Under the pieces are notes generated by a model, which saw only the letters and a list, made by a program, of their open reading frames with translations, made no database searches and was not told the DNA's origin. This document shows positions 29,390 to 40,497 of a stretch of 64,000 bases of DNA, piece by piece (position 1 is the stretch's first letter; each line of letters begins with the position of its first letter). Both the position numbers and the translations under genes were made by a program. This DNA comes from Leishmania martiniquensis (lineage: Eukaryota; Euglenozoa; Kinetoplastea; Trypanosomatida; Trypanosomatidae), in assembly GCF_017916325.1 (NCBI RefSeq), contig NC_090146.1:528501-592500 (forward strand), written 5' to 3'.

Positions 29390-30595
29390 ATGTGGACTAC
29401 TATTCGGCGACGTCAGGGCCTCGAGCCCAACGAAGCCCCAGAGCGCCACGATACTGCATACAGCGCGCACCAGCGCTGCATTCTGCTTCATGCGGTACGG
29501 CCTTATGCTCCGTACATCAGCCCAACTACCTTCAGCAAAGCCTATGGAGATTTTCTGTACGTAAAAATCCGTCGGTGGCTGCTGGACGAGCGCGTCGATG
29601 TTCGCCTGCAGGCGGTGGATCACTTGGTGGAGCTGTATAAAGAAAAGCGCGAGCATTGCGTGCAAAGCCTTGCGTATGACATGCTGCCCATCCTTCTCTC
29701 CACCTTGAAGAAGGATGAGAACGCTGCCTTGCGTGAGCGGGCGGGTATGGCGCTCGAGTTGCTCGTGCGCGAGATCCAGACGCAAAGGGAGCTGCTCGGG
29801 GAAAGTTTCGTGGAGGGGACATCATCTGTATCTGCCGGGAAGCAGACGGCGCCGCCTGAGCACCTCGCTGCCATTCTCGCTTCTCTGCAAGACGAAGCCG
29901 ATGAGGTTGTCGTTGCGGGCCTGCGGGTAGTCTTGGCGTGCCACATGTGGCACAACTCGTTTGCTGTGACGGCAGCATTGGTACGGGGAGGGCTGATTCC
30001 TGTGTTGATTCGTCTCATTCAGTCTACCCACACATCGACGCAGATGCTTGCCTGCTCGGCGATGCGGCAGCTCTTTCAGGTGAAGGAGGCCCATGTGGAG
30101 CTTCTCAAGCTCGACTGCGTGGCGACGCTCACGAAAGCGATCGCCAACACGGAGGCTGCCGCGCTCGTTGCTGAGGCGGCCGAGGTCATCTCTTTGATTG
30201 CGGAGTATGCACAGGGGAGGCGCGACGCTGTGGCGTGTGGCACACTCACCTGCCTTCTCCCGCATCTGCGCAACCCTAACTTGACCCTTCGAGTCGCCGT
30301 ATACAGCGCGGCCGCCCAAATCACCGTGTTAGAGGCGGCCAAGGTCCAGGCGACAGAGGTGGGCTACCCAGATCAGCTTGTTGGCGAGATAGCAAACGAG
30401 GATGAGCGCGACGTCCTCATGCACATGCTGCGGCTCATCTACAACCTGGCGGAGTGGCCAGTCGCACGCGTCCCGCTGCGGGGTTGTCTGCCACGGGTTG
30501 CAGAGCTGCTGCAAATCGCCGAGGACGACAACGATGTCATCTTTGCGCTCTCACAAGCGGAGAAGATTCTCACGAAGAAAGTTTTTCCAACATGA
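29390..30595 (+). CDS. Armadillo/HEAT-repeat protein, RSPH14-like (radial spoke head 14)
   Basis: 401 residues made of tandem helical repeats of about 40 residues (DERVDVRLQAVDHLVELYKE, then similar units to the end), typical of armadillo folds. Arrangement, length and some positions recall RSPH14 (RTDR1), an armadillo protein of flagellar radial spokes: an N-terminal segment with AYGDFLYVKIRRWL where RSPH14 has a FGRRALPKL-type motif, then LKKDENAALRERA, and a short final helix. A flagellar role is plausible in a flagellate but rests on this resemblance. Start: the ATG at 29390 is the only Met before residue 90 and is the first ATG after a candidate acceptor near 29338; it directly follows a CT tract, so an alternative acceptor at 29414 would remove it. 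If so, a non-AUG or different start would be needed. Confidence 0.85.
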   Translation: MWTTIRRRQGLEPNEAPERHDTAYSAHQRCILLHAVRPYAPYISPTTFSKAYGDFLYVKIRRWLLDERVDVRLQAVDHLVELYKEKREHCVQSLAYDMLPILLSTLKKDENAALRERAGMALELLVREIQTQRELLGESFVEGTSSVSAGKQTAPPEHLAAILASLQDEADEVVVAGLRVVLACHMWHNSFAVTAALVRGGLIPVLIRLIQSTHTSTQMLACSAMRQLFQVKEAHVELLKLDCVATLTKAIANTEAAALVAEAAEVISLIAEYAQGRRDAVACGTLTCLLPHLRNPNLTLRVAVYSAAAQITVLEAAKVQATEVGYPDQLVGEIANEDERDVLMHMLRLIYNLAEWPVARVPLRGCLPRVAELLQIAEDDNDVIFALSQAEKILTKKVFPT

Positions 30596-31451
30596 AAGAG
30601 GGTGAACAGGACAGGAAGACCCGCACCGAAAGATACACGCTTGCTCCGTATTCCCGTCACAAAGGGCATCGACAAGACAGCTTTGCCCAGTGGCGGCATT
30701 CTGTTGGGGCGGCCACCACCATCTCGACGTTCCCCCTTCTCCTTTTTCCCCGGAAAGGGGGGGTGTCACTGATGTACATTTCATTCGTCGCTCTTACCCA
30801 TCTCTCCTCCCCTGCTCTTTGTGCCGCAGGCTTGTGATTGTCTGGGGAGGGGATGTGAAGGAGAAAGTCGGTGAGGGATCGGGCGCTCTGGCATACCCCC
30901 GTGCAACCTGCAGAAAGAATTAACATCGCCTGCGCCGACAGTCTTAGCGTACGCCAATACTCATAAGGGCAAGAGGTAGGCGAAGAAGGGGGTGACACCA
31001 TAATGGATTCCAACGTTCTCCGCATACACTCGCATGGGGCATGCAGGTGCTTTCTTTCCTGGCATGCGACACGCAAGACTAACGGGCGGCAGTGAGTGTA
31101 GCAACGACAGGATCGCTCACTCGCATTCGACCGCCGCTCTCATGGTGTGGCGGTCGTGGGCCCCACGATGCTTAGCTGCTATGGCTCTCCAGTTAACTGT
31201 CCTCTTGAATCATGTGCTCTTCTCCCCAAATTCCCCTCACCCAAAGGGCTATTGGCATCCCTGCGGTTCGCTGCTTTCTGTCGCTTGCTTGTCTGCGACT
31301 TCGACAGTCCAGGCCGCACCTTCGGTCGGCCGTGTAATCGGGGCTCCCAACCTGCCATCGCGAGAACACCACGGTAGCATACAACTGCTCCTTTCTTTCT
31401 CCCCATTGTACATGCATTACACTCAGAAAAATCGCGCCTGGCAAGGATAGA
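30596..31451. other. Non-coding spacer with splice acceptor
   Basis: About 850 bases, no gene seen. A CT tract (about 31388-31405) and AG at 31425-31426 make a good trans-splice acceptor; the first ATG beyond it is the start of the membrane protein at 31452. Confidence 0.55.
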
Positions 31452-32786
31452 ATGCCGGCAAAAGCCGCTGACACTTCTATGAAAGCGCGAGTCGGTGCTC
31501 CGCCACTGGCGGCCCGAGAGCCGCTCATCATGGCGGCTGCCTTTCTCAACAGCATGGTGATTGTTTCAGGGGTGCCGATGATCGGTGCGCAGGCTGCGTA
31601 TGTGTCGTTTCCCTCTGGTGCTCATCTAGCAGCCTGCCAGTTGTGCTTTCTCGTTCCGCAGCTCGTCACAACACTTGTGGCCGAGCAGCTCACGCTGCAC
31701 GTTGGTGCCTGCGCGTTGCTCCTCGGCACACTCTTGTGCACTACTGGCAGCACGGCTATCGTAGCGCTGAGCTTATCGCACCGCGCGTTATCGCTCTTCT
31801 TTGCCGCTTGTGTTGTGAACGGTTTCTTTCGGCACGACAAAACATTTTTCGCCGTCACTGCGAACGCGCTGCACATGCCCATCGTTGATGTCAGCGCAGC
31901 TTCTCAGTATGGTATGATGGCCGGCATGCTGCTCAGTGGAATCGCAGGTGATATCACGGGCAATGCGGTGCAGGTAGTCCGCCTGTTTATGGGACTGGAG
32001 GCCCTCGCTGCAGCACTGGTGCTTGCACGCTTCCTGCTTGGCAGTCGAACCGTTGTGGTGACCGCCCGAGTCAGTCAAGAGTACGCCCAGTGGCTCCCCA
32101 GCCTTGCGCGGGCGCCGACGGTCGTATACCGCGCCGTGGCACTTCTCACGGCCGTTTTGCTGGCTGCATCAGTGAATCAGGTCATGTACCCAATTGTGGG
32201 GCCCTCCTTCGGCTTGCCGTACTCTTTCATAGGCGCGCACCTGTGCTTCAATCTCGTGCTCCAGACCATCTTCGTGCCGCGCCTCGTTGAGGTGGCAAAG
32301 CGTACGATGCGCCGGTGGAAGCCCAACGTGCTGCTCGTTGGCAGCACGGAGGAGAAGTTAACGATTGTGTCTGGAATCTTCCTCCTGGCGGGTTGCAGTG
32401 GCGTTCCGTACGCTGCTGATTACGGGCCCATAACCTTTTATCTCGCATCTCTACTTTTGGTGGACGCACCAGCCGGTATACTGGCGGCGCTTGCAGCGAG
32501 TTCCGTGGAGGCCGCGTTCGGAAAGGCCCCCGGCGACGCACCCAAGGTCGCGAGGCTAGTCCGACACATCACACAGGTGGTGAAGATGTTTGCGGCACCA
32601 CTGCGCATCTGCACGTCGGAGAGTTTCACGGGGCCCAAACATCCAGTTCGCTGCATCAGCGTCCCGCTCATGATCTATGCGCTGGTGTACACCCGCACGC
32701 GTAGCGTCACGTACGCGGCAGCCGGATGGGCGGCTACGCTGCTCCTTCTCACGACCAACATCTCTTCACGCGAAGGGGATTTATAG
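31452..32786 (+). CDS. MFS-like multi-pass membrane protein
   Basis: 444 residues with about 11-12 hydrophobic segments spread evenly from residue 27 to the end, split by a hydrophilic central stretch near residues 200-225 (SRTVVVTARVSQEYAQWLP) as expected for the two halves of a major facilitator. Segment 5 carries ASQYGMMAGMLLSGIAGD, which resembles the small-residue-rich packing seen in MFS helix 5, and the segment VNGFFRHDKTFFAVTANAL holds charged residues inside a hydrophobic context as in transporters. No substrate-specific signature is recognised. The start is the first ATG after a clear acceptor (AG at 31425-31426). MFS membership is inferred from topology and weak motifs; a TetA/MFSD-type drug or metabolite transporter is one possibility. 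Confidence 0.85.
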   Translation: MPAKAADTSMKARVGAPPLAAREPLIMAAAFLNSMVIVSGVPMIGAQAAYVSFPSGAHLAACQLCFLVPQLVTTLVAEQLTLHVGACALLLGTLLCTTGSTAIVALSLSHRALSLFFAACVVNGFFRHDKTFFAVTANALHMPIVDVSAASQYGMMAGMLLSGIAGDITGNAVQVVRLFMGLEALAAALVLARFLLGSRTVVVTARVSQEYAQWLPSLARAPTVVYRAVALLTAVLLAASVNQVMYPIVGPSFGLPYSFIGAHLCFNLVLQTIFVPRLVEVAKRTMRRWKPNVLLVGSTEEKLTIVSGIFLLAGCSGVPYAADYGPITFYLASLLLVDAPAGILAALAASSVEAAFGKAPGDAPKVARLVRHITQVVKMFAAPLRICTSESFTGPKHPVRCISVPLMIYALVYTRTRSVTYAAAGWAATLLLLTTNISSREGDL

Positions 32787-34154
32787 CCGCCATAAGGTCG
32801 CTCAAAAAGGTCGCGACCAAAGTGGTCGATGCTTCTCGCCAGCAGTGCCATGGGTGAGCGTCGAGGTGGTGCAGCGCCCGTGACAAATATTCTGCGGAAA
32901 GTATTGTGTAGACGCCTAGGCGCATCTCTTCTTGGTCGTTAGGAACGCCAACAGTGCAACAGAGGCGGAGAGGAACGGGACTCGATGACACGCGTCGTTA
33001 GACAGCCTGTTTTTCTTTGCGTCGGCAGGGGTTGAGAGGCCGCGCATGAGCACCCCGTCAAGTAGGCGGCTCAGTTGCTCTTTCGGTGAAAAGAAGGCGT
33101 GGATGAGATGCCTTTGGGAAAAGGCACTGAGGAGGTTATCCACGCGCCTCTCCATCTTTGCCGCCCCCCTCTGCACTCTCCCCCCGAGTCGCTCGCCGCT
33201 GGTCGATCGATGTGCGTGGAAGTCGCATAGCTCGTGATTCTTTGAAGACGCCGTGGGACTTGCACAACGCCATCTCGTGCGCTCAACGCCTGAGTATTCT
33301 TTTGCCCTTCTTATCTGCTTTCTTTGTCAACCTCCTCTGTTGTGTCCAACGGCTCGCATCGTTCCGGTCCACGTAGACGCGATGGCTGTCATCCCTCGTG
33401 TAACCTTCCGAAGTACCCCAATCTTTCCTTTTCCCCGACACCTCTTGATGCGCCACTGCCTTTTCTGGCTAAAAGGCAGTCTTTGGAGGTAGTCTTACGG
33501 AGCCTTAGCGGAGTCGCGTCACCTCCTCCCACGTGGTGAGGAGACTACAAATCCAACTGGGAATGGGCGAAGTCATCTCCGCTGATTGGAGCGACGGTAG
33601 TGCACTCTACGACGCGTGTGCGTGTGCGTGTGTGTTTGTGTGTCTGCGCACGGCCATCTGTGTGCCTCTTTTTGCTCTCTCCTCTTCTCATTTTTTCACA
33701 ATCACTCACCTTCGGTTGTAACATTTCTTTCTGCCTCAGATGCGCCTTCGTGCGCCGCCCTAAAGTCACAGGCAGCTTCCTTCACCGTCGAGAAGGCGTT
33801 GGCAGGGTGAAAGCGAAAACGTTATCAAAAATACCAATCCGGTCGAGCTCGCCGCCTTCGTTTCTTCTAGGAAGGTGGAAGCGCAGACTGTGCAAGCCAA
33901 GCGCGCGACCGCATATCAGATGTTATCCCTCTCCTTCCCCGCTATGTCGCCTGCTCCCCCACCCTCCTCAACCTGTCTTCACTTAAGTGGTGTCGGTATT
34001 TATGATGCCATTCTTTTAGCTTTCCACATACGTGCACCTGTAGTGAGCTTCTCACGCACGCCGACGTTGAGATCGAATTGCCAATCGAAACGCGTCAAGA
34101 GGCGGCTCTCTTACCGCGCCGCTCGTACGGAAATCGGTCCGCTCAGTCACGGCG
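32787..34154. other. Non-coding spacer with splice acceptor
   Basis: About 1.4 kb, no gene seen. GT-rich microsatellite at about 33617-33645. A TTCTTTTAG acceptor ends at 34019; the first ATG after it is 34155. Confidence 0.5.
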
Positions 34155-37100
34155 ATGGAGACGGATGGTGCTGCGCCAAGGGACCAGGGGGCTGCGCCGG
34201 ACCAACAGTTTCGCCCAATCATCTTCTGCCTCAACTCGCACACGCCAGAAAACATGGACGCGGCAAGGGTCGCCCAGCTTCTTCAGCCCCGCTTCCGAAA
34301 GGGCGACTTCTATATCTTAAACGTCTCCACCGCTGCCAATCCAAGCGGGACATTCCTGGAGGCAAACAATGCTTCAGTGATAGACGTGAAATTGCCGTCT
34401 GGTGTGTCATCGCTTCCAGACCGCCTGAGCGTAGGTGTTCAGAGTGCACTCGGCATGATCGACGCAGCGCGACGAGAAGCAGAGCTGGTCGCGGCCCGAG
34501 CGAAGGAGGCGCAGCTTTCCGCCCTTCAGGCAGAATACATGGAGGATGGCCTTTCGGCTGAAGAAGCGCTAGCTGCCGCACACGCAGATATGCAGGAGCG
34601 CTCCGACTCAGAGGGCGCCGACGATGACGCATCTGTCGATGGGGAAGACGACCACCGTATGAATGCCGGTGGGCGTCTTCCACCAGCTGTGTGTATAGTA
34701 AACGCGCCTCTGTCGCCCACAGTCGTCACAAAGTTGGCGTGCGATGTGGCGGGCATGGCTGCAGTAGTGATTCTGGAGTCGCCGTGCGCGGTGCGCGAGT
34801 TGACTTCCACCACTGGAGGTGGTGTGCCCAAGGGCACAACGGGCAATTTAGGCTCGAACCCTCCGAGCGAACGGGGGAGAGGTCGAGGCCCTGGCGCGGG
34901 GGCTGCCGCCTCCTCTTCCACGATGAGCAAACGACAGAGCGTGTGTGGAAGTGGTGGTGGGGTGAACGATGTGCTGGCGGCCCTTGAGGGAGCGCGGCTT
35001 GCTCAAGCAGGCGACAGCGCTTTTCAAAACGTTCTCCTTCAGCACGTGATGTATCCGACAGAGAGCGTTAGCACTGCCAGCCCGGGCCCACAGGCCGCGA
35101 CTCTCCTACGTCCGGCGGTCCCGGTGGCGCAGTTTTTGTCCCTTTTAGACTTACTGCTGCTGCGCGTGTTCGCTTCCTGGGTGCGATACGACACGTGGCG
35201 AGCGGGCCGCTCCCTGGTGCAGGTGCCAGCCTACAGGCCCCTAATTGACTCGGAGGCGGCATTGTCTGCCGTGACACTCGAGGATTCGGCGGCGGCGGCC
35301 GCCGCAGAACAGCGCCCCAGCAAGCGCAAGAGCGGCGGGAACGAGGGCAACATTCTACTGCCGACTTCAGACGATCCCCCCACCACGACGCCGCACCCTT
35401 CGACTATGGCAGAAGTTGCGGCAGAGCAGTTTGAGTACCGCGCGTATATGCAACGCTGGTGGGTTGGACCCTCTCAGGGGAGTGCGAACAGCACTTTAGC
35501 GACTCGGGAGGCAATTCAGGAATGCCTGCAGGGCTGCCTTTCTCAGGTTGCCTCGCCTCAGGGGGCATCCACGCTGCGCACCTCCGCCGAGACGTCTGCA
35601 GCGCAGCTCGCTGAGGACGTCGCTAATGTGTGTGCCAAGTGCCACGCCACTGCAACAGTGGCTTCTGGAGCCGCATTGCCGTCTGTGAAGGACAAGGTCA
35701 CGGCGGGCAATGTGGACGAGGAACCTGCCGCTTGCGGGGCAGCCCTCATCTCGGGTTCCGCTTCCGCCGCCCTCGCTGCCGCCTCCGTCGAGGAAGCTCT
35801 GGCGCAAACTGTCACTGCGGAAGTCGGATCAGCTTCGCTGCCAAGCGTCTCGACGGCTGTTGTGATGACTGCCGGCGAAGCTGACGCGCTGCACTGGATG
35901 CGTGACTCGTTTCTTGCCCGCGACCAGCATGGGTGGCACACTGCCGTTCACCATTGGGAAGGAACCACACTGTGCTGTATGCACCAGCCCACCGAAGTTG
36001 TGGGCGCGCCGCGCACACGGCACGCGGCGCACCTACTCGACTGCCCCACCAGCTTTCCCCGTTTTTTTCATGAGGAGGGCTTCCTCGAGGCGGAGGCTCA
36101 CCACTACGCACCGTCCTCCCTGGGCGAAGAGACGGAGGAGGAGGAGGAAGAGGACGCGTCGTCTGTACAGACGGCGTCAGACTCGAGTCGCGCCGAGAAT
36201 GGCGTGCCTGCGGAGGACGAAGCCGCCGCTGCGCGGACGTCCACAGCCAGCAGAATGGCACCTGATGCTTGCCCTACCATCGACCACGTGGATCTTGTGA
36301 GCCAGCACCTGCGCCGGCGACGTGTGCTGGAGCAGGTGCGTTTGTCGCACGCCCGTCCTCCTGTGCAGGAGCTGTTGTGCGGGGCGGCGGCGTGCCGTGC
36401 CGTCGTCACGGAGACACAGTGGATGCGAGCAGCGGACAGCACAGTCGTTGAGGTGTCGCGGACGGCCGCAAACACGGCGCAGGTGCGGTGCGCTATCATG
36501 GACGCTGGCATCCATCTCCAGGCCGGGTTTATGCTAGAGTGCCCGGCAGAGGTGGTTGGCGGCTCCGCGAAAGCCCCGGCCCCCGATGCAAGCGCGAGTA
36601 CACCGCTGCCAGAGCCGCTCGTTCCATCTGGTGTCCGTGGCTTTTTGTCGGTCGGGCATCAACTGCGTGTCATAACGGAGGTGGTCGCTGATAACGCAGA
36701 GGCGGTTGCCCACGCGTCCCACACTGCCGCTGTCGCAGCCGCCAAGGAGGCTGCCATTGTGCAATACGAAGCACAGTTCAAGCGCGCTGGAAAAGCCTCC
36801 AAACCGCGCGACAAGAGCGCCGCCGCTACTCAACTCACTTTGGAGCAAATCACTGAAACACTGCTCGCGGCGCTGCCGCCACCGCCGCCTCCACCTGACC
36901 CTGAGAACGGCGATAGAAAGGCTGCTCCAGCGCGCATAGTAATGCGCGTGCACGCTTACTTCCCGCTATACCTCTGCGTCATGACAGCCACCGCGTCGAA
37001 AGCAGGGGTACCGGGGATCCATCTCCGATGCCTCACGCCCAGCCTGCACAGTGCGCACCTTAGGCCGCGCATACTCCTCACCGTGCACCTGTGGAAGCAG

Positions 37101-39500
37101 GGAAAGGTGAGCGTGGCAACGGTAGCGTACCTGGAAGCGATCCGCGTTTTTGTAGATGGCGTGGTGGAGGTGTGCTCGCCCGACCTCGCATCTGGCGTGC
37201 GCCTTTACCTATACAAGGGTGGAAGCTATGCTTCCGTCTCTGATCAGTCCCGGCTGCTTGTCCTCCTCGATGGCCGATGCATTCTTTACGAGGGTGCCGA
37301 AGGCGGACGTGTCGTTCATGAACTGCAGCGGGGGCGGGCAACTGCAGTAATCGCCCCATCAGTACACTGCGTAGAGCGGGAGGACGGAGTGCAAGTGGAA
37401 ATAGTCGAGCCTGGCGGCACAGACAGTATCGATCGGGCGGGCTTGATATATTCCCACCTGGGCCTCGCTCGCCGCATCCGCTTTGGTGATGGTGTGATGG
37501 TGGAACGGGGCGACAACGTTGGTATGTGGTCATGGCGATTCGCAGGGGCTCCAATGGTGTACTGTGACGCGGTGGCCAACGAGATTGCCTTAGCGGCCGA
37601 CGAGGACAAGTGCGACCGGTTCACCTACCAGCCCAACACAGACGCGTTCTCTCTCTTTGTGGGCGACGGAGAGGCTGAGGGCGTTAGGGTGGCCGCGAGT
37701 GTATCGAGGAGCAGCTGCCGCATCTCTGTCTTCACGCAAGGCCGTGATTTCTCAAGGGGGTGCGATGAGCAGGGCAGCCCCGGCGGCGTTTTCGCGGTAG
37801 ACTGTGCGTACGGAGGGGTCTATGGTTGTGTGGGTGTAGACCATGTCTACCGCGTCTCGCCGTTTGGGCGTTGTTTTGAGGAGGTGCAGTATGGTGAGGA
37901 GCCGCGCCATCGCCAGTTAGTGCTGCCAGAGCAATACAAGAGGCCTAAGAAGAAGATAGCGGAGGCGCTACTGCTGCCAGAGTACCCGAGCCTCAGCTTT
38001 CGCCGCGTCGTTAGTGGCGAGGACGGCGAGCTGGCAACAGCGCCAGCCGAAGGCCACGATGACTCGCTCCACCTACAAGTGTCGCCGCTTCTTTCACCAG
38101 CAGAGCCTGCGCGCGTTTCGGCGAGTACTACTCGTGCGTCACCCTACAGGGCGTTGTCTATTCAGCCTCCTGTTACACGTACGCAGCTCCAGGTGCGCTG
38201 CATCGCGTTGCAGGAAGACGGCACAGTGCTCACAGTGCTTGATGCAGCGTCGTGGAAACAGTGGGTAATGTGGTGGAAGCAGCACCGGAGCTGGATCCCT
38301 GAGTACTCGGTGAAAGCATCAAATGGGGTCCAAGGGGACCATTCACTGGAGAGGTGTGCCTTCAGACTCATCAAAGCTTCCCTGGTCCATGAGAAATTGG
38401 TGCCTCTCACTGAAGCAGGCGCGGAAAACCCTCCGGGAGAGGCCGCCGCGGTGCAGAAACATGTTCTGGTGCTGCTGCCCTCCTCTGAGGGCGCCTCCGT
38501 GCCGTCTTGGTGCAGCGCCGGTAGTCTTATGCCTAGGAGTTCCGGGTGCGGTGCCAGTGTTGCCGACGCCGAGAAGAAGAGCCCGGCAGCTGCGGTAGCG
38601 GTATCGCAGGTAGCCGAGCTGCTTGACGCGGAACCAGCTACCCCTATCCTGATGCACAGCGAAGAGAAGCCGCCGATCGCGCCACGCACAAATGGTCGCC
38701 GCGTTACAGCGTTGCCTGCAGCGCCAGGTGGGCGCGGCGGCTCTCTGAACTACTGGTCGTCGGTCCTGTGCCCACAGGCGGCGCAGCTGTCTCGGAGCAG
38801 CTCGGCGAAGGATAAGGAAAGCTCTATGGACACTGCGCGAGCGGACACGGCAAGCCCCTCTACAGATGCAGCCGCAATCGGCACCGCGGCTGCAGCATCG
38901 CTGCGAGTCCTATCTGCAGTGCGCAAGAATACCCTCTTTACTCAGTCGACGAAGGTGCCATTGATGCACTCGTATCGACCTGCGGCGGACGAGCACACGG
39001 GGACCAATGCCTCGACCCGATTTCATACGCCACTGCTGGAGGTGCAGCCGAGGCAGCTCGACTTTGGAAAGGTGCTTCCCGGGCGGAGATACGTGGCGAC
39101 GGTGAGGTTAACCAACATATCGACGGTCCCCTGCCGTTACCGTGTCCGCGTCGGCGCCCTCGTGCGTCCTTTTCTGTTCGTTTCCTACTCGCGTCAATTT
39201 GTGGCGCCTGGCATCACCACAGATGTGCAGGTGGAGCTGACTGGTTTCCAGCCTCACGGCATGAAGGACTCCCAGATCAGTGTCGTGCATGAGGGCGGCT
39301 TAGCGGAGGTGGGTGTGTGGTGGTGCACTACGGACACGGCACAGTCGACGCAGCTCGGTGACGGCGTAACGTGCCTGGGCTGGGCGGTGCACAAGCCGGT
39401 GCTTCAACTTCCACACATACTGGCGGACGACACAGAGCAGCCGAATGAGGAGCGCTCCCTCTCCAGCTCCGAGACCGGTGTGGACATGCGCCCGGCGTAG
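34155..39500 (+). CDS. SPAG17/PF6-like flagellar central-pair protein (1781 aa)
   Basis: Large, low-charge-biased protein with long Ala/Ser/Glu-rich linkers, an acidic run near residues 658-668 and a poly-Pro stretch near 907-917. The clearest domain is at the C-terminus (about residues 1625-1725): LDFGKVLPGRRYVATVRLTN, then VAPGITTDVQVELTGF, an ASH/MSP-type immunoglobulin-like module. Its spacing and residues match the C-terminal module of SPAG17 (FG-L-G-Y-V-L-N, then VA-G-T-EL). The N-terminal region PAVCIVNAPLSPTVVTKLA and mid-protein stretches with RLLVLLDGRCILYEGAEGG also recall SPAG17, which has several DGT/ADG-type beta repeats. SPAG17/PF6 is the scaffold of the C1a projection of the axonemal central pair. 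Human and Chlamydomonas proteins are somewhat longer (about 2200-2300 aa). The start is the first ATG after an acceptor at 34019. Assignment rests on motif reading by eye. Confidence 0.9.
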   Translation: METDGAAPRDQGAAPDQQFRPIIFCLNSHTPENMDAARVAQLLQPRFRKGDFYILNVSTAANPSGTFLEANNASVIDVKLPSGVSSLPDRLSVGVQSALGMIDAARREAELVAARAKEAQLSALQAEYMEDGLSAEEALAAAHADMQERSDSEGADDDASVDGEDDHRMNAGGRLPPAVCIVNAPLSPTVVTKLACDVAGMAAVVILESPCAVRELTSTTGGGVPKGTTGNLGSNPPSERGRGRGPGAGAAASSSTMSKRQSVCGSGGGVNDVLAALEGARLAQAGDSAFQNVLLQHVMYPTESVSTASPGPQAATLLRPAVPVAQFLSLLDLLLLRVFASWVRYDTWRAGRSLVQVPAYRPLIDSEAALSAVTLEDSAAAAAAEQRPSKRKSGGNEGNILLPTSDDPPTTTPHPSTMAEVAAEQFEYRAYMQRWWVGPSQGSANSTLATREAIQECLQGCLSQVASPQGASTLRTSAETSAAQLAEDVANVCAKCHATATVASGAALPSVKDKVTAGNVDEEPAACGAALISGSASAALAAASVEEALAQTVTAEVGSASLPSVSTAVVMTAGEADALHWMRDSFLARDQHGWHTAVHHWEGTTLCCMHQPTEVVGAPRTRHAAHLLDCPTSFPRFFHEEGFLEAEAHHYAPSSLGEETEEEEEEDASSVQTASDSSRAENGVPAEDEAAAARTSTASRMAPDACPTIDHVDLVSQHLRRRRVLEQVRLSHARPPVQELLCGAAACRAVVTETQWMRAADSTVVEVSRTAANTAQVRCAIMDAGIHLQAGFMLECPAEVVGGSAKAPAPDASASTPLPEPLVPSGVRGFLSVGHQLRVITEVVADNAEAVAHASHTAAVAAAKEAAIVQYEAQFKRAGKASKPRDKSAAATQLTLEQITETLLAALPPPPPPPDPENGDRKAAPARIVMRVHAYFPLYLCVMTATASKAGVPGIHLRCLTPSLHSAHLRPRILLTVHLWKQGKVSVATVAYLEAIRVFVDGVVEVCSPDLASGVRLYLYKGGSYASVSDQSRLLVLLDGRCILYEGAEGGRVVHELQRGRATAVIAPSVHCVEREDGVQVEIVEPGGTDSIDRAGLIYSHLGLARRIRFGDGVMVERGDNVGMWSWRFAGAPMVYCDAVANEIALAADEDKCDRFTYQPNTDAFSLFVGDGEAEGVRVAASVSRSSCRISVFTQGRDFSRGCDEQGSPGGVFAVDCAYGGVYGCVGVDHVYRVSPFGRCFEEVQYGEEPRHRQLVLPEQYKRPKKKIAEALLLPEYPSLSFRRVVSGEDGELATAPAEGHDDSLHLQVSPLLSPAEPARVSASTTRASPYRALSIQPPVTRTQLQVRCIALQEDGTVLTVLDAASWKQWVMWWKQHRSWIPEYSVKASNGVQGDHSLERCAFRLIKASLVHEKLVPLTEAGAENPPGEAAAVQKHVLVLLPSSEGASVPSWCSAGSLMPRSSGCGASVADAEKKSPAAAVAVSQVAELLDAEPATPILMHSEEKPPIAPRTNGRRVTALPAAPGGRGGSLNYWSSVLCPQAAQLSRSSSAKDKESSMDTARADTASPSTDAAAIGTAAAASLRVLSAVRKNTLFTQSTKVPLMHSYRPAADEHTGTNASTRFHTPLLEVQPRQLDFGKVLPGRRYVATVRLTNISTVPCRYRVRVGALVRPFLFVSYSRQFVAPGITTDVQVELTGFQPHGMKDSQISVVHEGGLAEVGVWWCTTDTAQSTQLGDGVTCLGWAVHKPVLQLPHILADDTEQPNEERSLSSSETGVDMRPA

Positions 39501-40497
39501 CTTTGTGCCATGTGCGCGCAATGGGAGCGTGGTGTAGCAGACGTGTTCCTCTCCACTCCCCCCCCACACGCTCCGTTGACCGTCTCCTTATGTGGTGCCG
39601 CCGCGTTTGCTACTGTAAAAAGGGGAGGTGGCGCTCACTAGTATGATTTGCTGTAGCTACTCTGGCCCCCTCCCTCCCCTTCAGCTCGTTGCAGGGGCCC
39701 TTGAGCGAGAGTGACTGTTTTGCGTCTCGTTCACTGTTGTCTCAAGCACCTTCCTCTTCCCCATTCGGGTTCGCGGCGCCCAAAATGTAAAATAGAAATC
39801 TCTTCTCTGTTGGCTTGCGGACATGCACGCATGGAGATGTGATGTAGCGTACGTAGTCGGTGCCGCTTCAGCGGGTGCGTATGCGCGCATGCAGCTGCAT
39901 CGGCGTGCCATAGTTTTTGACCTAATCTAGTATCCGACCTCTGAAGCAGACGACAGGTGCGAAGCCCGGGGGGGAGGTGCAGTGGCGCTCGCCGGTGTGA
40001 ACAGTACGACCGGAGAAGAGGCAGGATTTGCCTTGTATATATTTTAGGCCCCACGGCTACAGACATGTGTGTCGTCGCCAGTGCCCACCAAGTCTCCCAT
40101 TTCTCATCTGCTGCTGTACCTTTGCCGTATTGAGCTGCGGCGCCGCGAGCGAGCTGGCCACCGAAGTGACGTGGCCATACTTCATCATATGGCGGCATCG
40201 ACCCGGTTCAACCACATCGGTTGCTCCAGGGCAGGTCCCGTGGCACTACTGCGATACAGCATTCCTGCTACCAAATGGAGAGCGCACGAAAAAGTTGCTG
40301 CTGTCGTTGGAACTTCTCTTCTGTTATCCCCACCTACAGCGGTGCGGCTTTGCTCTCTCTCTTCCCTTCTGACATAGCGCGCCAGCTGTTGACTTCTCGC
40401 GCAGCCTCTCTCTCTCTCTCGCGCAGTTTTTTCTTCGCACATATTTGCCCTCTTCTTCTGTCACCACTCAATAGGCGCGCCGCGTCGTGCGACGTTC
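39501..40497. other. Non-coding spacer with strong splice acceptor
   Basis: About 1 kb, no gene seen. A long CT-rich tract (about 40405-40468) ends in AATAG with AG at 40473-40474, giving a 5' UTR of about 24 bases for the MFS gene at 40498. Confidence 0.55.
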
